Positions 33,033 through 42,762 are shown, counted from the first letter of the stretch. The stretch is 50,312 bases of DNA from Candidatus Kuenenia stuttgartensis (GCA_945904015.1 CAMDPK010000032.1:1-50312); one strand, 5' to 3'. The notes: generated from the letters alone by a model not told the origin. Translations and numbers: made by a program.

Positions 33033-33542
33033 ATGAGTGCTGATCGCAGTGTGTCTCGGCGTGCGTGGATGAGTTCGGTGGCGACGGCCTCGCTGGTCGG
33101 TGTCGCGGCGGCGCAAGAGAAAGCTCCGGCCAAACCGAATCGGGATGAATTGGAGAAAGCCTTCTCCGAACGAATGACCGGGACGGTGCTCGTGGGGAAT
33201 TACTCCGTGGTCGGCAAGGACACGAAGCCGGCGAATCCGGAGCGGTACGAGTTGAAGAAAGTCTCGAAGTTCGCCGACGACTTGTGGGTGTTTGAAGCAC
33301 GCATCAAGTACGGACAGACAGACGTCACGCTGCCGCTGACGTTGCGGATGATCTGGGCCGAGGACACGCCGATGATCTCGCTGACGAACGCGAATCTGCC
33401 GGGACTGGGCGCGGCATTCGGTGCTCGCGTGATCTTTCACGGTGATCTGTACGCCGGCACTTGGCAGCACGGCAAAGTCGGCGGGCATCTGTGGGGAACG
33501 ATTGAGAAAGCCGATGCGGCGAAGGACGAGAAGAGCAAGTAG
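33033..33542 (+). CDS. Secreted hypothetical protein, twin-arginine-type signal
   Basis: I start at ATG 33033, with GGAGG seven bases upstream. The 169-residue protein begins MSADRSVSRRAWMSSVATAS, an RR motif with a hydrophobic stretch, so Tat export is likely. The mature part (ELEKAFSERMTGTVLVGNYS, VSKFADDLWVFEARIKYGQT, HGDLYAGTWQHGKVGGHLWG) is beta-rich and lacks known catalytic residues. Relatives are common in planctomycetes without assigned function. Monocistronic as far as can be seen. Confidence 0.75.
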   Translation: MSADRSVSRRAWMSSVATASLVGVAAAQEKAPAKPNRDELEKAFSERMTGTVLVGNYSVVGKDTKPANPERYELKKVSKFADDLWVFEARIKYGQTDVTLPLTLRMIWAEDTPMISLTNANLPGLGAAFGARVIFHGDLYAGTWQHGKVGGHLWGTIEKADAAKDEKSK

Positions 33543-33576
33543 GCGACGGTGATCTGACGGCAGTGATCCGCAAGCA

Positions 33577-33730
33577 AATGACCAAGGTCCAAATCACAAT
33601 GTCCAATGAATGACCAAGTCCCAAAGAGTCGCTGACCTGATCCGTCGACTCCGCGTTCACGTCCCCGATTGAGTTTTGGACATTGGAGCTTGGGATTTCA
33701 TTGGTCATTGGAGTTTGGAAATTGGTCATT
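33577..33730. repeat. Imperfect inverted repeat
   Basis: Left arm about 33577-33625 (with aatgaccaaggtccaaatca) and right arm about 33674-33730 (with ttggtcattggagtttggaa) are imperfect inverted copies of a tgaccaa/tccaat-rich sequence, with a 48-bp gap. Low-complexity repeats of this kind are typical between planctomycete genes. It fills most of the gap between two convergent genes. Confidence 0.6.
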
Positions 33731-33773
33731 CCAGGCACATAGACAAGAAACACATGCAAACCCCGGCAAAACT

Positions 33774-36173
33774 CTACCGTGCCGTCGTGGTCGCCGGCTT
33801 CGCCTCTTCCGGGCGGGCGTCGTCTTGCGGGTAGATCAGAATGCGGTCGTGGACGAGCAGCACCAAGTCGGGGCGGCCATCGTTGGTGACGTCCACGATC
33901 AGCGACTCGCGAGGTTCGAAGTCGCCACCCTCCCCTTCGCGGCCGAAGCTTTTCTCTTCGAAGATTTGAAAGGCGAGGGCTGAGCGAAGCGACGCCGGTT
34001 GGTCGAGAGTTGGCGGCGTAAATTTCAGGATGTCGATGATGTGCGAGCGAGTGTCGATGACGGCCAGATCGGGTTGAGCGTCACCATTCAAGTCACCGCC
34101 GACTACGTCGGCGAAGAACGTCTTTTCGGTTTTCGTTTCGTAGGTCGCGAGTTCTTTCATCGTCGGTACTGCTCGGCCAGAGTACAGCACGGCGAACTTT
34201 CCTTGGCCGAACAGCAGCAGATCGTCTTGCTGGTCTCCGTTGAGATCGGCGACGTGCGCGGACTTGAAGGGGAAGCGGCCGAGTTCAATCTCTTGCCACG
34301 GGCGATAGACGTTTTCCTCTCGACGCAGGATTTTCAGCTTTTGCACGCCGACGTCGATCAGCACGATCTCGTTGCCGGGTTGTCCGTCGAGATTGATGGT
34401 GGCCGCTCCGACCGTTTTGGCGATCGCTTCTGACGAATTGAATTGGTCGGCGACTTGCCAGCCGCGAGTGGCTTCGTCGAAGCGCATGTTGCGGACAAAC
34501 TTGTCCTGCGCGACCAGCAGCGCGGGGCCTTGCAGTTGTCCGAAGAAGACGGCTCCCGGCTGCACGTTGCCAAGCTGAATCCCCCCTTCGGACTTCAACT
34601 CTTTCGGGACACCTTTTTCGTCGAGCGAGAACAACGTCGGAGCTTTGTCCGTACCGCCGAACAGCATGAATTCCGGGCGGCCGTCGTTGTTGAGGTCCAG
34701 GCGTTGAATGCGGTTCGGTGCCCCTTTGAGTTCGAGCGTGACAGACGGCTTGCCGTCAAAGAGGTGCGGTTCCCAAGCGCCGTTGGCGGCGCGATGCAGA
34801 GCTTCCAGCGTGTAAGTGGTTTCGCGTGCGGCGCGGGCCTTGGTCAGATAGATGATGTCGGAGTGCTTGTCCGCATCGAGGTCTGCGAGTTCCAGGGCGA
34901 TCGGTTCCTTGCCTCCCATCGGCAGCGCCTGCGGGAACGTCAGCCGACCTTCCACCATGCGGCTGACTCCTATGGTCTTCTCTTTGGTGCTGAGCACAAC
35001 GACCTCAGCAGCCCCGTCACCGTCCAGGTCCGCCGTGCGGACTTGCTCGGCCCCAACGAGGCCGGCGAACGCTTCGCCCTGTTCGAGTCCGATCCCTTTC
35101 CGCTGCTTGAAGACGATCATGCGCGCGGCATCGGGATCGGCGACGACGACATCCGTCAGCCCGTCACCGTCGAGGTCCGCGGTGGCGATGTCGCGAGACT
35201 TGTCAGCCGCCTGCTGACCGAGGCCGTATTGAATCAAGCGACTGGCGAGTTCACCGGGCTTTGGGGCAGGACGTTCGAGTTGCAGAATTTTGACGCGACC
35301 GGTCAAGGAATCGACGGTCAGCACCTCGACCTGAGGCGATTGGTCGAGCTGCGCGATCGACACCGATCGCGGCTTGGTCATCTCGAACCGCAACTCCGGG
35401 CCGAGTCGCCCGTCTTGGCCTTGCAGCCGCGCGGCGAGCGCTTGCTCTGCTTCATCGTGCGAGAGGTAGCACAGATCCTTGCGGCCATCGCCATCGAGGT
35501 CCGCGATCTGGCCGAGCGTCAGTCGCTGCGACGTGTTGAACAGATTCTCTGGCGAACCGAGCTTGCCGTCTTTCTGTTGATACAGCAGGTACGTCTGGTT
35601 CAAACCCAGCACGGCGATGTCGTCACGCTTGTCGCTGTTGAGGTCTCCCGCGAGCACGACCCACGCAAACGCCGGAACATCCGGTAGCCGAATGGTGTTC
35701 TTCTCGATCCAGTCGCCGGTCTTTGGTTGAAAGCGGATCACGAGCTTGTCGGTGCCGCCGAAGTACGCGACGTCGGTCAGTCCATCGTTGTTGAAATCTC
35801 CAACCGCCATCGCGGCGATGTCGTGATCGACACTCAGCTTGCGATGCTCGAATCGCCAATTGGCCGCGAAGTGATTGACCTCAACCTTCCCAGCGGGAGC
35901 ATTCGCTGGCTTGGCACCGCGTTGCAACAGCAGGTCGATGCGGCTGTGAGCGTTGTCGGCAATCGCCAAGTCGGTGATGCCGTCGTGATTGAAATCCCCG
36001 GCGACTAAATTGGCCGAGCGATCCGAGAGCTTCACCAGTTCCAGCGGCTTGAAGCCGTAGAACGGCGACAGCTCGTTGACCATGTCCTCGTCTTGAGCCG
36101 GCAACATGGGACCACTGAAAACAGTGGCGAAAGCCACCACGAGAACTCCGAACCGCTGACAAACCGCTCGCAT
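33774..36173 (-). CDS. Secreted FG-GAP/VCBS repeat protein
   Basis: This 799-residue protein has a signal peptide (FGVLVVAFATVFSGPML). It carries roughly a dozen FG-GAP-type repeats of the kind GDFNHDGITDLAIAD, each with a calcium-binding D-x-(N/D)-x-D-G-x-x-D loop: GDFNNDGLTDVAYFG, ADLDGDGRKDLCYLS, ADLDGDGLTDVVVADP, ADLNGDQQDDLLLFG, GDLNGDAQPDLAVID and VDVTNDGRPDLVLLV. These fold into a beta-propeller similar to the integrin alpha head. It is likely extracellular or surface-exposed; adhesion or recognition is inferred. Single gene, promoter region unclear. Confidence 0.85.
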   Translation of the reverse strand: MRAVCQRFGVLVVAFATVFSGPMLPAQDEDMVNELSPFYGFKPLELVKLSDRSANLVAGDFNHDGITDLAIADNAHSRIDLLLQRGAKPANAPAGKVEVNHFAANWRFEHRKLSVDHDIAAMAVGDFNNDGLTDVAYFGGTDKLVIRFQPKTGDWIEKNTIRLPDVPAFAWVVLAGDLNSDKRDDIAVLGLNQTYLLYQQKDGKLGSPENLFNTSQRLTLGQIADLDGDGRKDLCYLSHDEAEQALAARLQGQDGRLGPELRFEMTKPRSVSIAQLDQSPQVEVLTVDSLTGRVKILQLERPAPKPGELASRLIQYGLGQQAADKSRDIATADLDGDGLTDVVVADPDAARMIVFKQRKGIGLEQGEAFAGLVGAEQVRTADLDGDGAAEVVVLSTKEKTIGVSRMVEGRLTFPQALPMGGKEPIALELADLDADKHSDIIYLTKARAARETTYTLEALHRAANGAWEPHLFDGKPSVTLELKGAPNRIQRLDLNNDGRPEFMLFGGTDKAPTLFSLDEKGVPKELKSEGGIQLGNVQPGAVFFGQLQGPALLVAQDKFVRNMRFDEATRGWQVADQFNSSEAIAKTVGAATINLDGQPGNEIVLIDVGVQKLKILRREENVYRPWQEIELGRFPFKSAHVADLNGDQQDDLLLFGQGKFAVLYSGRAVPTMKELATYETKTEKTFFADVVGGDLNGDAQPDLAVIDTRSHIIDILKFTPPTLDQPASLRSALAFQIFEEKSFGREGEGGDFEPRESLIVDVTNDGRPDLVLLVHDRILIYPQDDARPEEAKPATTTAR

Positions 36174-36286
36174 GAAATGCTCCTCGAATTTGCCGAGACG
36201 CTCGGAAGTCCGTTTGTGCTCCGCAGGCTCGGCGGCGGGAGCATAGCAATCGGGACGAAGAGTCGCAAAAACACGTTTTGAGCAAA

Positions 36287-36536
36287 CTAACCCGAAGCGC
36301 CAGTTTTGAAGTTGCGCATTTGCGATTCAACCCGGAGGGTTCACAGCGATTAGCCGGTGGTTGAGCGAAGCGATACCACCGGAAATGAGTTTTGTTTTGT
36401 CTTGCATCCCAGCGGGATGCCAGCGGCAGATTGGCTGTCATCCCTCCGGGATGAAGATTCACTTTTGCCGGCCTTCCTGAGAACCCTACGGGTTCAGAAA
36501 CAAAAGCGCAACTTCAAAACTGGCGCTTCGGGTTAG
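36287..36536. mobile_element. 250-bp MITE-like element, perfect 31-bp terminal inverted repeats
   Basis: The termini 36287-36317 (ctaacccgaagcgccagttt then tgaagttgcgc) and 36506-36536 are exact reverse complements over 31 bp. Inside lie smaller palindromes: around 36350 (ccggtggt ... accaccgg) and at catcccagcgggatg, catccctccgggatg and gaaccctacgggttc. It is non-coding. It occupies the space before the ceramidase gene, its right edge ending 36 bp from that start. Either a defective mobile element or a composite of stacked REP-type palindromes. Confidence 0.8.
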
Positions 36537-36571
36537 TGTGCTGGACGATCGTTGTCACAAAGGAGCTTGCC

Positions 36572-38014
36572 ATGAATCGAAGGTTGTTGGCGGTTGGCGT
36601 GGTTCTTCTGGTTGGTTTGAGCTTTGATCGTCCGAAGACGACAACCGCCGGCGAATTGCGAGCCGGTGCGTTCGCGGTGGATGTCACGCCGCTGAAGTTT
36701 CCGATCTCGATGAACGGGAACATGCAGGATGCTCCCGCGAAGAAGGCGGCTGATCCGTTGCACGCGCGGTGTTTGGTGCTCGACGACGGGAAGACGCGCA
36801 TCGCGCTCGTCGTCGTAGACAACTGCGTGATCCGCCGCGAACTGATGGACGACTCCAAGCAGCGAGCCAGCAAACTGACCGGCATCCCGACCGAACGGAT
36901 GCTGATTTCCTCCACGCACGCGCATTCGTGTCCAACGGCCACCGGAGTGTTTCAGAGCGAGCCGATTGTCGAATACGTCGAGTTCCTGACCGAGCGCATC
37001 GCCGCCGGCATCAAGCAAGCGAATGACAACCTCGCGCCGGCTCGCGCCGCGTGGGGCGTAGGGCGCGACGAGACGCAGGTTTTCAATCGCCGCTGGTTGC
37101 TGAAAGAACCGTCGAACGAGAGCAACCCGTTTGGCATGATCGACAAGGCTCGCATGAATCCAGGATTCAGCAATCCGAAGGTCACGAAGTCGGCCGGCCC
37201 GGTTGATCCGGAAGTCAGCTTCTTGAGCGTGCAATCTCCCGATGGCCAACCGCGTGCGTTCTTGGCAAATTACTCGCTGCACTACGTCGGCGGCACTGGC
37301 GGCGATTTGTCCGCGGACTACTTCGGAGCGTTCGCCGAACGGATCGGGCAACTGCTGAAGGTCGACGATTCGGACAAGCCGCCGTTCGTCGGCATGATGT
37401 CGAACGGCACGAGCGGCGATGTCAACAACGTCAACTTCGGGCTGACCATGCCTCCCAAATTTCAGCCGTTCGAGAAGCTCAAACTCGTCGCCAACAGCGT
37501 CGCGACAGCGGCCCTCGCGGCACACGAGAAAGCCGAGTACCGCTCGGCCGTGTCGATCGCGATGCGCGAGGCCGAGATCGAATTGGAGGTCCGCAAGCCC
37601 TCGGCCGACGACATTGCCGCTGCGAAAGAACGGCTCTCGAAGGGGGGCGAGTTTCCGTACAAAACGATGCCCGACATCTACGCGCGTGAGACACTCAAGC
37701 TGGCCGAATACCCCGACACGGTGAAGCTAAAGCTGCAAGCGATTCGCATCGGCGAACTGGGGATCGTCGCAATCCCGGCCGAGGTCTTCACGGAGATCGG
37801 CCTCGAAATCAAACGCCGCAGCCCACTCCAGCCGACCTTCACCATCGCGTTGGCAAACGGTTGGAACGGCTACCTGCCGACGCCGCAGCAACACGAACTC
37901 GGCGGCTACGAAACGTGGCGAGCACGCTCCAGCTATCTGGAAGTCGATGCGTCACCGAAGATCGTCGCGACGCTGGTGAGGCTGCTGAATGAAGTCGCAG
38001 CCGAAAACAAGTGA
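36572..38014 (+). CDS. Secreted neutral/alkaline ceramidase-like protein
   Basis: I start at ATG 36572 (AAAGGAG upstream; the open frame from 36536 overlaps the repeat). The 480-residue protein has a signal peptide (MNRRLLAVGVVLLVGLSF, then TTAGELRAG). It matches the neutral/alkaline non-lysosomal ceramidase N-terminal domain: GAFAVDVTPLKFPISMNGN, then SSTHAHSCPTATGVF with the metal-type histidine pair, and LHYVGGTGGDLSADYFGAF and NGTSGDVNNVNFG. The family cleaves N-acyl bonds of ceramide-like lipids or related amides. Many planctomycete homologues exist with unknown substrate. Confidence 0.75.
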   Translation: MNRRLLAVGVVLLVGLSFDRPKTTTAGELRAGAFAVDVTPLKFPISMNGNMQDAPAKKAADPLHARCLVLDDGKTRIALVVVDNCVIRRELMDDSKQRASKLTGIPTERMLISSTHAHSCPTATGVFQSEPIVEYVEFLTERIAAGIKQANDNLAPARAAWGVGRDETQVFNRRWLLKEPSNESNPFGMIDKARMNPGFSNPKVTKSAGPVDPEVSFLSVQSPDGQPRAFLANYSLHYVGGTGGDLSADYFGAFAERIGQLLKVDDSDKPPFVGMMSNGTSGDVNNVNFGLTMPPKFQPFEKLKLVANSVATAALAAHEKAEYRSAVSIAMREAEIELEVRKPSADDIAAAKERLSKGGEFPYKTMPDIYARETLKLAEYPDTVKLKLQAIRIGELGIVAIPAEVFTEIGLEIKRRSPLQPTFTIALANGWNGYLPTPQQHELGGYETWRARSSYLEVDASPKIVATLVRLLNEVAAENK

Positions 38015-38031
38015 CCGCGAACGCGTGCTCG

Positions 38032-39075
38032 TTATTGCAGCCGAGCGCGGCTGAAGTCGTCGAGTTGGACTTGGGCTTCAAAGTCGATGTTCTTGAACGC
38101 GTAGAGTTCCAACAGCGTGGTTTGATCGAGCTTCTGTGGATTCGCATCGGCGATTTTTTCCGGCCAACCGTAGCAGCGAATACAGCTCGGCAGCTTGGTC
38201 TGCGAGTCAATGTAAATCAGCGTCTTGCGGTACTCTTTCTTTTCGTCCGAAGCAAACTCTGGTTTCGCGTATTCAATGACCAAGCACTGGCAATCGCGGC
38301 CGTTGAGTTTCTGATGGTCCAGCAGTTTGGCGGAGACTCCCGATTCGAGCTTCAGGTCCGCTTGGCGGTGCTGGCGAGTGATTTTCGTCAGGTTCAGGAG
38401 TCCGGCATCCGTAATCGGATGTCGGGAGTGCTTCATCGCCATCGCTCCGGCGGGGTTCAGCGAGATCACTCCCAAGCGGGCTTCGATGCCATTGAGTTTG
38501 CGGACCAGCATGTCCCCTTCATTTTCCCCCTCGGCGTAAATGACTCGTTGGCCGGCGTCCTTGCCACCTTCCCATTTCATGGAGATTCGCTTGGGTTGGT
38601 GGACCATTCGGAGCTGAATCACTTGGAGTTCGGTCAGCGCATCGCCGATCCGTTCTTGTTTGACGAACGTCGCGGTGTAGGCCGAGATTTTTTCGAGCTT
38701 GGCCTCGGCTTCTCCGAGGATGCGATCGCATTCCAAGAGTGCCTCTTTGCCGGTGAGCGTGGGCGTGTCGTTCGCGACGACGGACGACTGCGATGTCCCC
38801 GCAGAGCCGACCGCACCGGCACCCGAAGCGGGACCGCCGAATTCCTTCTCGACGTCCGCGAGAGTTGCTCCGCCGTTGGCCGAGAGCGGGTCCGTTCCGG
38901 CCGTCGTCGGCTGCGCGTGGACGTACAAGAATCCGATGGTGAGAAAGACGACGAACGAACCCAACGCGTTGTGGCGGTGAGGCGAGCGCCGCATCCGGCG
39001 AGCAACGTTGGGGACATTGCGAACGGGATTCGTCAACCAGCGAGACTGGCCAAGAAACCAAGACAGGTATTTCAT
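38032..39075 (-). CDS. Secreted DUF1571 protein
   Basis: I start at ATG 39075 (MKYLSWFLGQSRWLTNPV); the longer open frame from 39141 is less likely. About 347 residues, with a membrane segment or signal anchor (LGSFVVFLTIGFLYVHAQP), a low-complexity linker, then the DUF1571 domain. The domain reads ISAYTATFVKQERIGDALTE, LQVIQLRMVHQPKRISMKWE, GENEGDMLVRKLNGIEARLG and YIDSQTKLPSCIRCYGWP. The fold resembles LolA/LolB-type lipoprotein carriers. A role in outer-membrane lipid or lipoprotein handling is inference. Confidence 0.75.
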   Translation of the reverse strand: MKYLSWFLGQSRWLTNPVRNVPNVARRMRRSPHRHNALGSFVVFLTIGFLYVHAQPTTAGTDPLSANGGATLADVEKEFGGPASGAGAVGSAGTSQSSVVANDTPTLTGKEALLECDRILGEAEAKLEKISAYTATFVKQERIGDALTELQVIQLRMVHQPKRISMKWEGGKDAGQRVIYAEGENEGDMLVRKLNGIEARLGVISLNPAGAMAMKHSRHPITDAGLLNLTKITRQHRQADLKLESGVSAKLLDHQKLNGRDCQCLVIEYAKPEFASDEKKEYRKTLIYIDSQTKLPSCIRCYGWPEKIADANPQKLDQTTLLELYAFKNIDFEAQVQLDDFSRARLQ

Positions 39076-39425
39076 GCGACGAGCGGCCTTGCGCGTTCCG
39101 AACGGATCCGCCAAGCGGTGACCCCAATCCACTGAGGTCACCGAATCGACAGGACGCCACGGTTTGCGAGTGAGACGTGATGAATCCCGAAACCCGCAGA
39201 GTCCATCCGCACGGGGAAGTTAGGACTCAGATCGACGCATCGCTTCCGTCGCAGTGACGAGAATTGCCGCCGTCCAACGATCCGTCGCGGCGAGCTTGCC
39301 GCGGATGTTGAGAGGATTTGGCATCCCACGACCGGTCGCCGCTAACTGCCGGATCGGTGCAATCGCAAAAGTCTGTCTCGGACGGGGCCAGCAAACTTCG
39401 CCGCTCATTCTGCGAGCAACGTCGG

Positions 39426-40409
39426 CTACTTCGGTTTGTCAGCTTTTTCCGGCGGCTTTGCCGGCTTGTCAGCTTGCTTGGCGTCAAACTCCGGCACGAG
39501 TTCCAGCAGAACCTCGGTGCCGACGGGCGGAATCCGATCGGCCCAGGCTTCCCACATCAAGTTGTTTTCTCCGGTCGCAGAACTTGGCACCGCGAGATCC
39601 AGCATGGCGGAGGCAAAGTTTGCGACGCAGATCAGGTCGCCTCCCTCGGCCAGATAGGACTTCGTGCCGTTGGCCTCGTCCACGTAGAAGCCGCTACCGG
39701 CGAAGACCCAAGGCTCCGCGAGTTCGTGCGGCTGCGTGCGGACGAAGAATTTTTGAATCGCCTTTCGGTACTTCGCATCCTTCGACATCGCCAGGAATAT
39801 GTCGCGTTGCTTCTCCGACATGTGGCCGAACCAATACAGCTCTTTGTTCTTCTCGTCCCACTTCAACTCGGAGTCCTCTTTCAATTCGAGGCCGACTGGC
39901 TTTTCGTCGAACAGCTCGACGAAGAATCGCTTCGAGGAGTTGCGAATCCATTTCTCGGCCGGTTCACGATGCGGTTTGCCATCTTTGTCGGTCCACTGAC
40001 AGAAGAGCCGAATCCGCGTCCCCTTGGGCGGTGAATACTCCGGCTGAAACTTCACCGGCGATCCGGGCTTCGCCCCCAGCGCAAGCAAGCCGGTATGAAT
40101 CACGTAGGCCTCGGAATCAATCGACAGAATCGACTCGTGCTCCTTGGTTTGCTTCAGACAGCAGAACATTTCGAGCACTCCCTCGCGCAGACAGACTTTG
40201 GTTTTCAGCAGCAAGCGTTTGCCGTCCACATCGAGCAACACGGTTCCCGATTTGTTGAGCGGCACCGGCTCCTTCGACTTCTTGGTGTCTTTCGCAGGGT
40301 CGGCCGCAAGTCCAAAACGGTCGCCGACAATCGCGGACACAGAGACGGCGGCCACCGCACTCAAGAATTCACGGCGTCCGAAATCGCGGTCGATGGTCAC
40401 AAGCATCAT
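39426..40409 (-). CDS. YdjY-domain protein with twin-arginine-type signal
   Basis: I start at ATG 40409 (MMLVTIDRDFGRREFLSAVA); the open frame begins upstream at 40460. The RR-E-F-L motif and AVAAVSVSAIVG stretch suggest Tat export. About 327 residues. The body (KSGTVLLDVDGKRLLLKTKV, EHESILSIDSEAYVIHTGLL, SELKWDEKNKELYWFGHMSE) matches YdjY-domain proteins seen next to secreted oxidoreductases in planctomycetes. The tail is Lys/Pro-rich (KQADKPAKPPEKADKPK). Function unknown. Confidence 0.7.
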   Translation of the reverse strand: MMLVTIDRDFGRREFLSAVAAVSVSAIVGDRFGLAADPAKDTKKSKEPVPLNKSGTVLLDVDGKRLLLKTKVCLREGVLEMFCCLKQTKEHESILSIDSEAYVIHTGLLALGAKPGSPVKFQPEYSPPKGTRIRLFCQWTDKDGKPHREPAEKWIRNSSKRFFVELFDEKPVGLELKEDSELKWDEKNKELYWFGHMSEKQRDIFLAMSKDAKYRKAIQKFFVRTQPHELAEPWVFAGSGFYVDEANGTKSYLAEGGDLICVANFASAMLDLAVPSSATGENNLMWEAWADRIPPVGTEVLLELVPEFDAKQADKPAKPPEKADKPK

Positions 40410-40560
40410 GAATTCCTCGCGGCTCGCGTTTTCGTAGACCGGACGCCCACGTCCGGTCAATTTCGATGAGACGACGGAATATAACCACTGACACGCTCAC
40501 CAGCCTGACGAATGCCCGGCCAAACTTCCGACAACCTTGGCCAAACACTCGCCAGACAAA

Positions 40561-41601
40561 TCAGCGAACGGCTGGCGGCTGACTCGCCAATTGGACGAGC
40601 GCCTCACGGACGCGCGCGATCTGTTCGGCGTTCACCGTTAAAAAGTGCTGCCGGCCGCCATCCACAGCATCGAACTGCGTCACGTCTTGAGCATCGACGC
40701 GAATTCGGCCGGCTGGTGACAGGCCGAAGTAGCCATGATCCGGCCGGACGGCGTACAGCACGGAGGTCAAATCCCAGGTTTCACGGTCATACGGCATCTT
40801 CTGATACAGCTCATAAGCCTGCTTGAGCGGATGATGCTTCACGTAACCGAAGTCCCGTTCGATGCTCGATGCGGGAAACTTGATCGCCAGCCCAATCTCG
40901 AACCCGCTGGTGACGAGCGGTGTCGGCCACTCGGTGAAAACCCTCTGAGCGGCAGGCGAGTCGATGAAGACGTTGTATTCCTTCACGCGATTCTTCTCGC
41001 TGAACATGCCGGCCATCATCGACAGCAGCCGGACTTTCCGAATCACCAGTTCTTTGCCGGTCAGTGGCGAGTGCTGATCGGCGGGCGAGTCCAACAGCCG
41101 CAAGATGTTCGTCGAGAACCCGACAACGACCAGCGCCACTGACCGATCCGGCTGAGCCGCGAGCGTCTGCCGCAACAGGCCGACCGCTTCAGGAGCATCT
41201 TTGCCACTGCGGAGCTTGTGCGGATATCGCGGCTGGCCGTTGTCGGAGGCTTTGACTGTGTCGGTCAGATAGCGGCTGTCTTCCGGAGTCTTGCCATTGC
41301 GGACAACTCCCAGCGGGATATTGCCACGGCCGTAGAAGTTGTTGATCAGATCGACGAACGGCGCAGCAAAATCGTTGTCTTTGCTGAGCGTGACCGCCAG
41401 CAATTCGCACTCACCGCGACTTTGCAGCGCGTGGATGACTCCGAGCGCGAGCGCGTCGTCGATGTCGTTGCCCATGTCCGTGTCGAAGATCAGCTTGACC
41501 GGACGAACGAGTGGCTCATCAGCACTAGCCGGCTGCGTCACGGACACGACAAACAACAACAGCCAGATGGGGACGGACAGAATCGAGGACGGCCTTGGCA
41601 T
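40561..41601 (-). CDS. Secreted nucleoside hydrolase-like protein
   Basis: This 346-residue protein has a signal peptide (SVPIWLLLFVVSVTQPASAD). The hallmark FDTDMGNDIDDALALGVIHA holds the calcium-coordinating aspartates D40, D42, D46, D48 and D49 of the inosine-uridine nucleoside hydrolase family. NFYGRGNIPLGVVRNGKTPE and YPHKLRSGKDAPEAV follow. The family cleaves the N-glycosidic bond of ribonucleosides. Export suggests a periplasmic enzyme acting on imported or degraded nucleosides. Ends 11 codons short of the next gene's upstream region; no clear operon. Confidence 0.85.
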   Translation of the reverse strand: MPRPSSILSVPIWLLLFVVSVTQPASADEPLVRPVKLIFDTDMGNDIDDALALGVIHALQSRGECELLAVTLSKDNDFAAPFVDLINNFYGRGNIPLGVVRNGKTPEDSRYLTDTVKASDNGQPRYPHKLRSGKDAPEAVGLLRQTLAAQPDRSVALVVVGFSTNILRLLDSPADQHSPLTGKELVIRKVRLLSMMAGMFSEKNRVKEYNVFIDSPAAQRVFTEWPTPLVTSGFEIGLAIKFPASSIERDFGYVKHHPLKQAYELYQKMPYDRETWDLTSVLYAVRPDHGYFGLSPAGRIRVDAQDVTQFDAVDGGRQHFLTVNAEQIARVREALVQLASQPPAVR

Positions 41602-41655
41602 TGAAACACTCCCAGGGGTGATGTCGGGAGCGGGATTTCAGCAAATCCGCGCGCA

Positions 41656-41688
41656 ACAAAAAACCCCCACCGCACGATGCGATGAGGG
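41656..41688 (-). terminator. Rho-independent terminator
   Basis: Read on the minus strand, ccctcatcgca-tcg-tgcggtggggg folds into an 11-bp stem with a 3-nt loop (two G-T pairs) followed by TTTTTTG. It lies downstream of the pilin-like gene (41788-42081) and would end its transcript before the nucleoside hydrolase gene. Confidence 0.8.
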
Positions 41689-41787
41689 TGGAGAGAGAGC
41701 TCGAGATATTGTCGAGCCGCTGTGAGAGATTGCGGCTCAGAGAGAAGCGAGGAACCGATTGCAGACTTCGGAACTTGGCGGGCGATG

Positions 41788-42081
41788 TTATTCGTCTTCG
41801 TCGGAGGCCGGGATGCCGACGACGTCAAACTGGCTGTCACAGAGGTCGCGGTCGTCGAAGAAGCGTGATCCTGAGAGACAAGACTTAGACGTTTTTAGGC
41901 CGGCGTAGCTGTAGCTCTGATTGAGGCTGCCAATGGCAGAAGCGACATCTTCGAGTTCTTCGGTAATCGCTTGGCGGACTTCGACCAGTCCGACGATCAA
42001 GCCCAGAACCACAATGGTCGAGACCAGGATCAGTTCGGCGGAAATTACAAAACCATTCTCGTCGTTGAATAAGCTCTTCAT
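41788..42081 (-). CDS. Flp-type pilin-like protein
   Basis: This 97-residue protein begins MKSLFNDENGFVISAELILV, then STIVVLGLIVGLVEVRQAIT, the pattern of type IV/Flp pilins: a short leader, G/F with a following Glu (E16), and a hydrophobic helix with a helix N-cap. The C-terminal part is acidic. The prepilin peptidase gene at 47128 is in the same window but not adjacent. Assignment rests on the N-terminus only. Confidence 0.55.
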   Translation of the reverse strand: MKSLFNDENGFVISAELILVSTIVVLGLIVGLVEVRQAITEELEDVASAIGSLNQSYSYAGLKTSKSCLSGSRFFDDRDLCDSQFDVVGIPASDEDE

Positions 42082-42519
42082 GATTCTCTCTCCTCTGGGT
42101 TGGTAGTAGGCGACACCGCCTGTTGTTTTGTCTGGTGAGGTTTGGCGTTGTTGACGAGAAAGGTGTTAAGCGAGCTGAATGCCAAACTCTCTTTACAGTT
42201 CAAAAAGTTTGCGCTCGCGTTCACGAAACGAAGCGCAACTCATTGGCGGCCAGCCAGAAAAGATTCTGTTGTGAATCTCGCGAAACAGCGGCTGGCTTGC
42301 CGTGGCTCTTTGGGGACGACGTTGCCGAGATGCAACGTGGCTTTGAGGATCTCGCCGCAAGTCCTTGGGCCGTCGTGGCGCACCGCGCGTCGGCAACATC
42401 GAGGCGAAAGAGCAACGTCGCGTCCAAGCGACCCGTTCGTGGGGGCGTCGGCTGGCTTTTCGTGAAGAGTTCGCTCGCTACGATGCCGCAGCTTTAGCCC
42501 CATCCTTCAGGAGGCTCTC
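42082..42519. other. About 440 bp without a supported gene
   Basis: Divergent promoters for the pilin-like gene (left) and the small gene at 42520 (right) probably lie here. No ORF on either strand has coding character. Nothing else recognised. Confidence 0.4.
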
Positions 42520-42762
42520 ATGGACACGGCAGCGGATCACGTCTTCCATTCTCAGACCGCGTCGCAGGCGTTGCTGATGGCAATGCGGGAATTGGCCGAG
42601 GCGACGGATCGTGCTCTGAAAGATTTGGAAGGGATCACGCTGGGTGCCGCGTTCGATCTGGCCGTCGAAACTCACGGCGACGAATTGCCGCAGTTCTGGC
42701 TGATCTGGAATGAGTGGAACCTCGCCCTCGAAGATCCCCCCGCCGAGATGGGCGACCTCTGA
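42520..42762 (+). CDS. Small hypothetical protein
   Basis: This 80-residue protein (MDTAADHVFHSQTASQALLM, AMRELAEATDRALKDLEGIT, LGAAFDLAVETHGDELPQFW) is preceded by CAGGAGG, a good Shine-Dalgarno. It is soluble, helical and acidic at the C-terminus. No family recognised. The stop is adjacent to a palindromic repeat and converges with miaA. Confidence 0.5.
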   Translation: MDTAADHVFHSQTASQALLMAMRELAEATDRALKDLEGITLGAAFDLAVETHGDELPQFWLIWNEWNLALEDPPAEMGDL

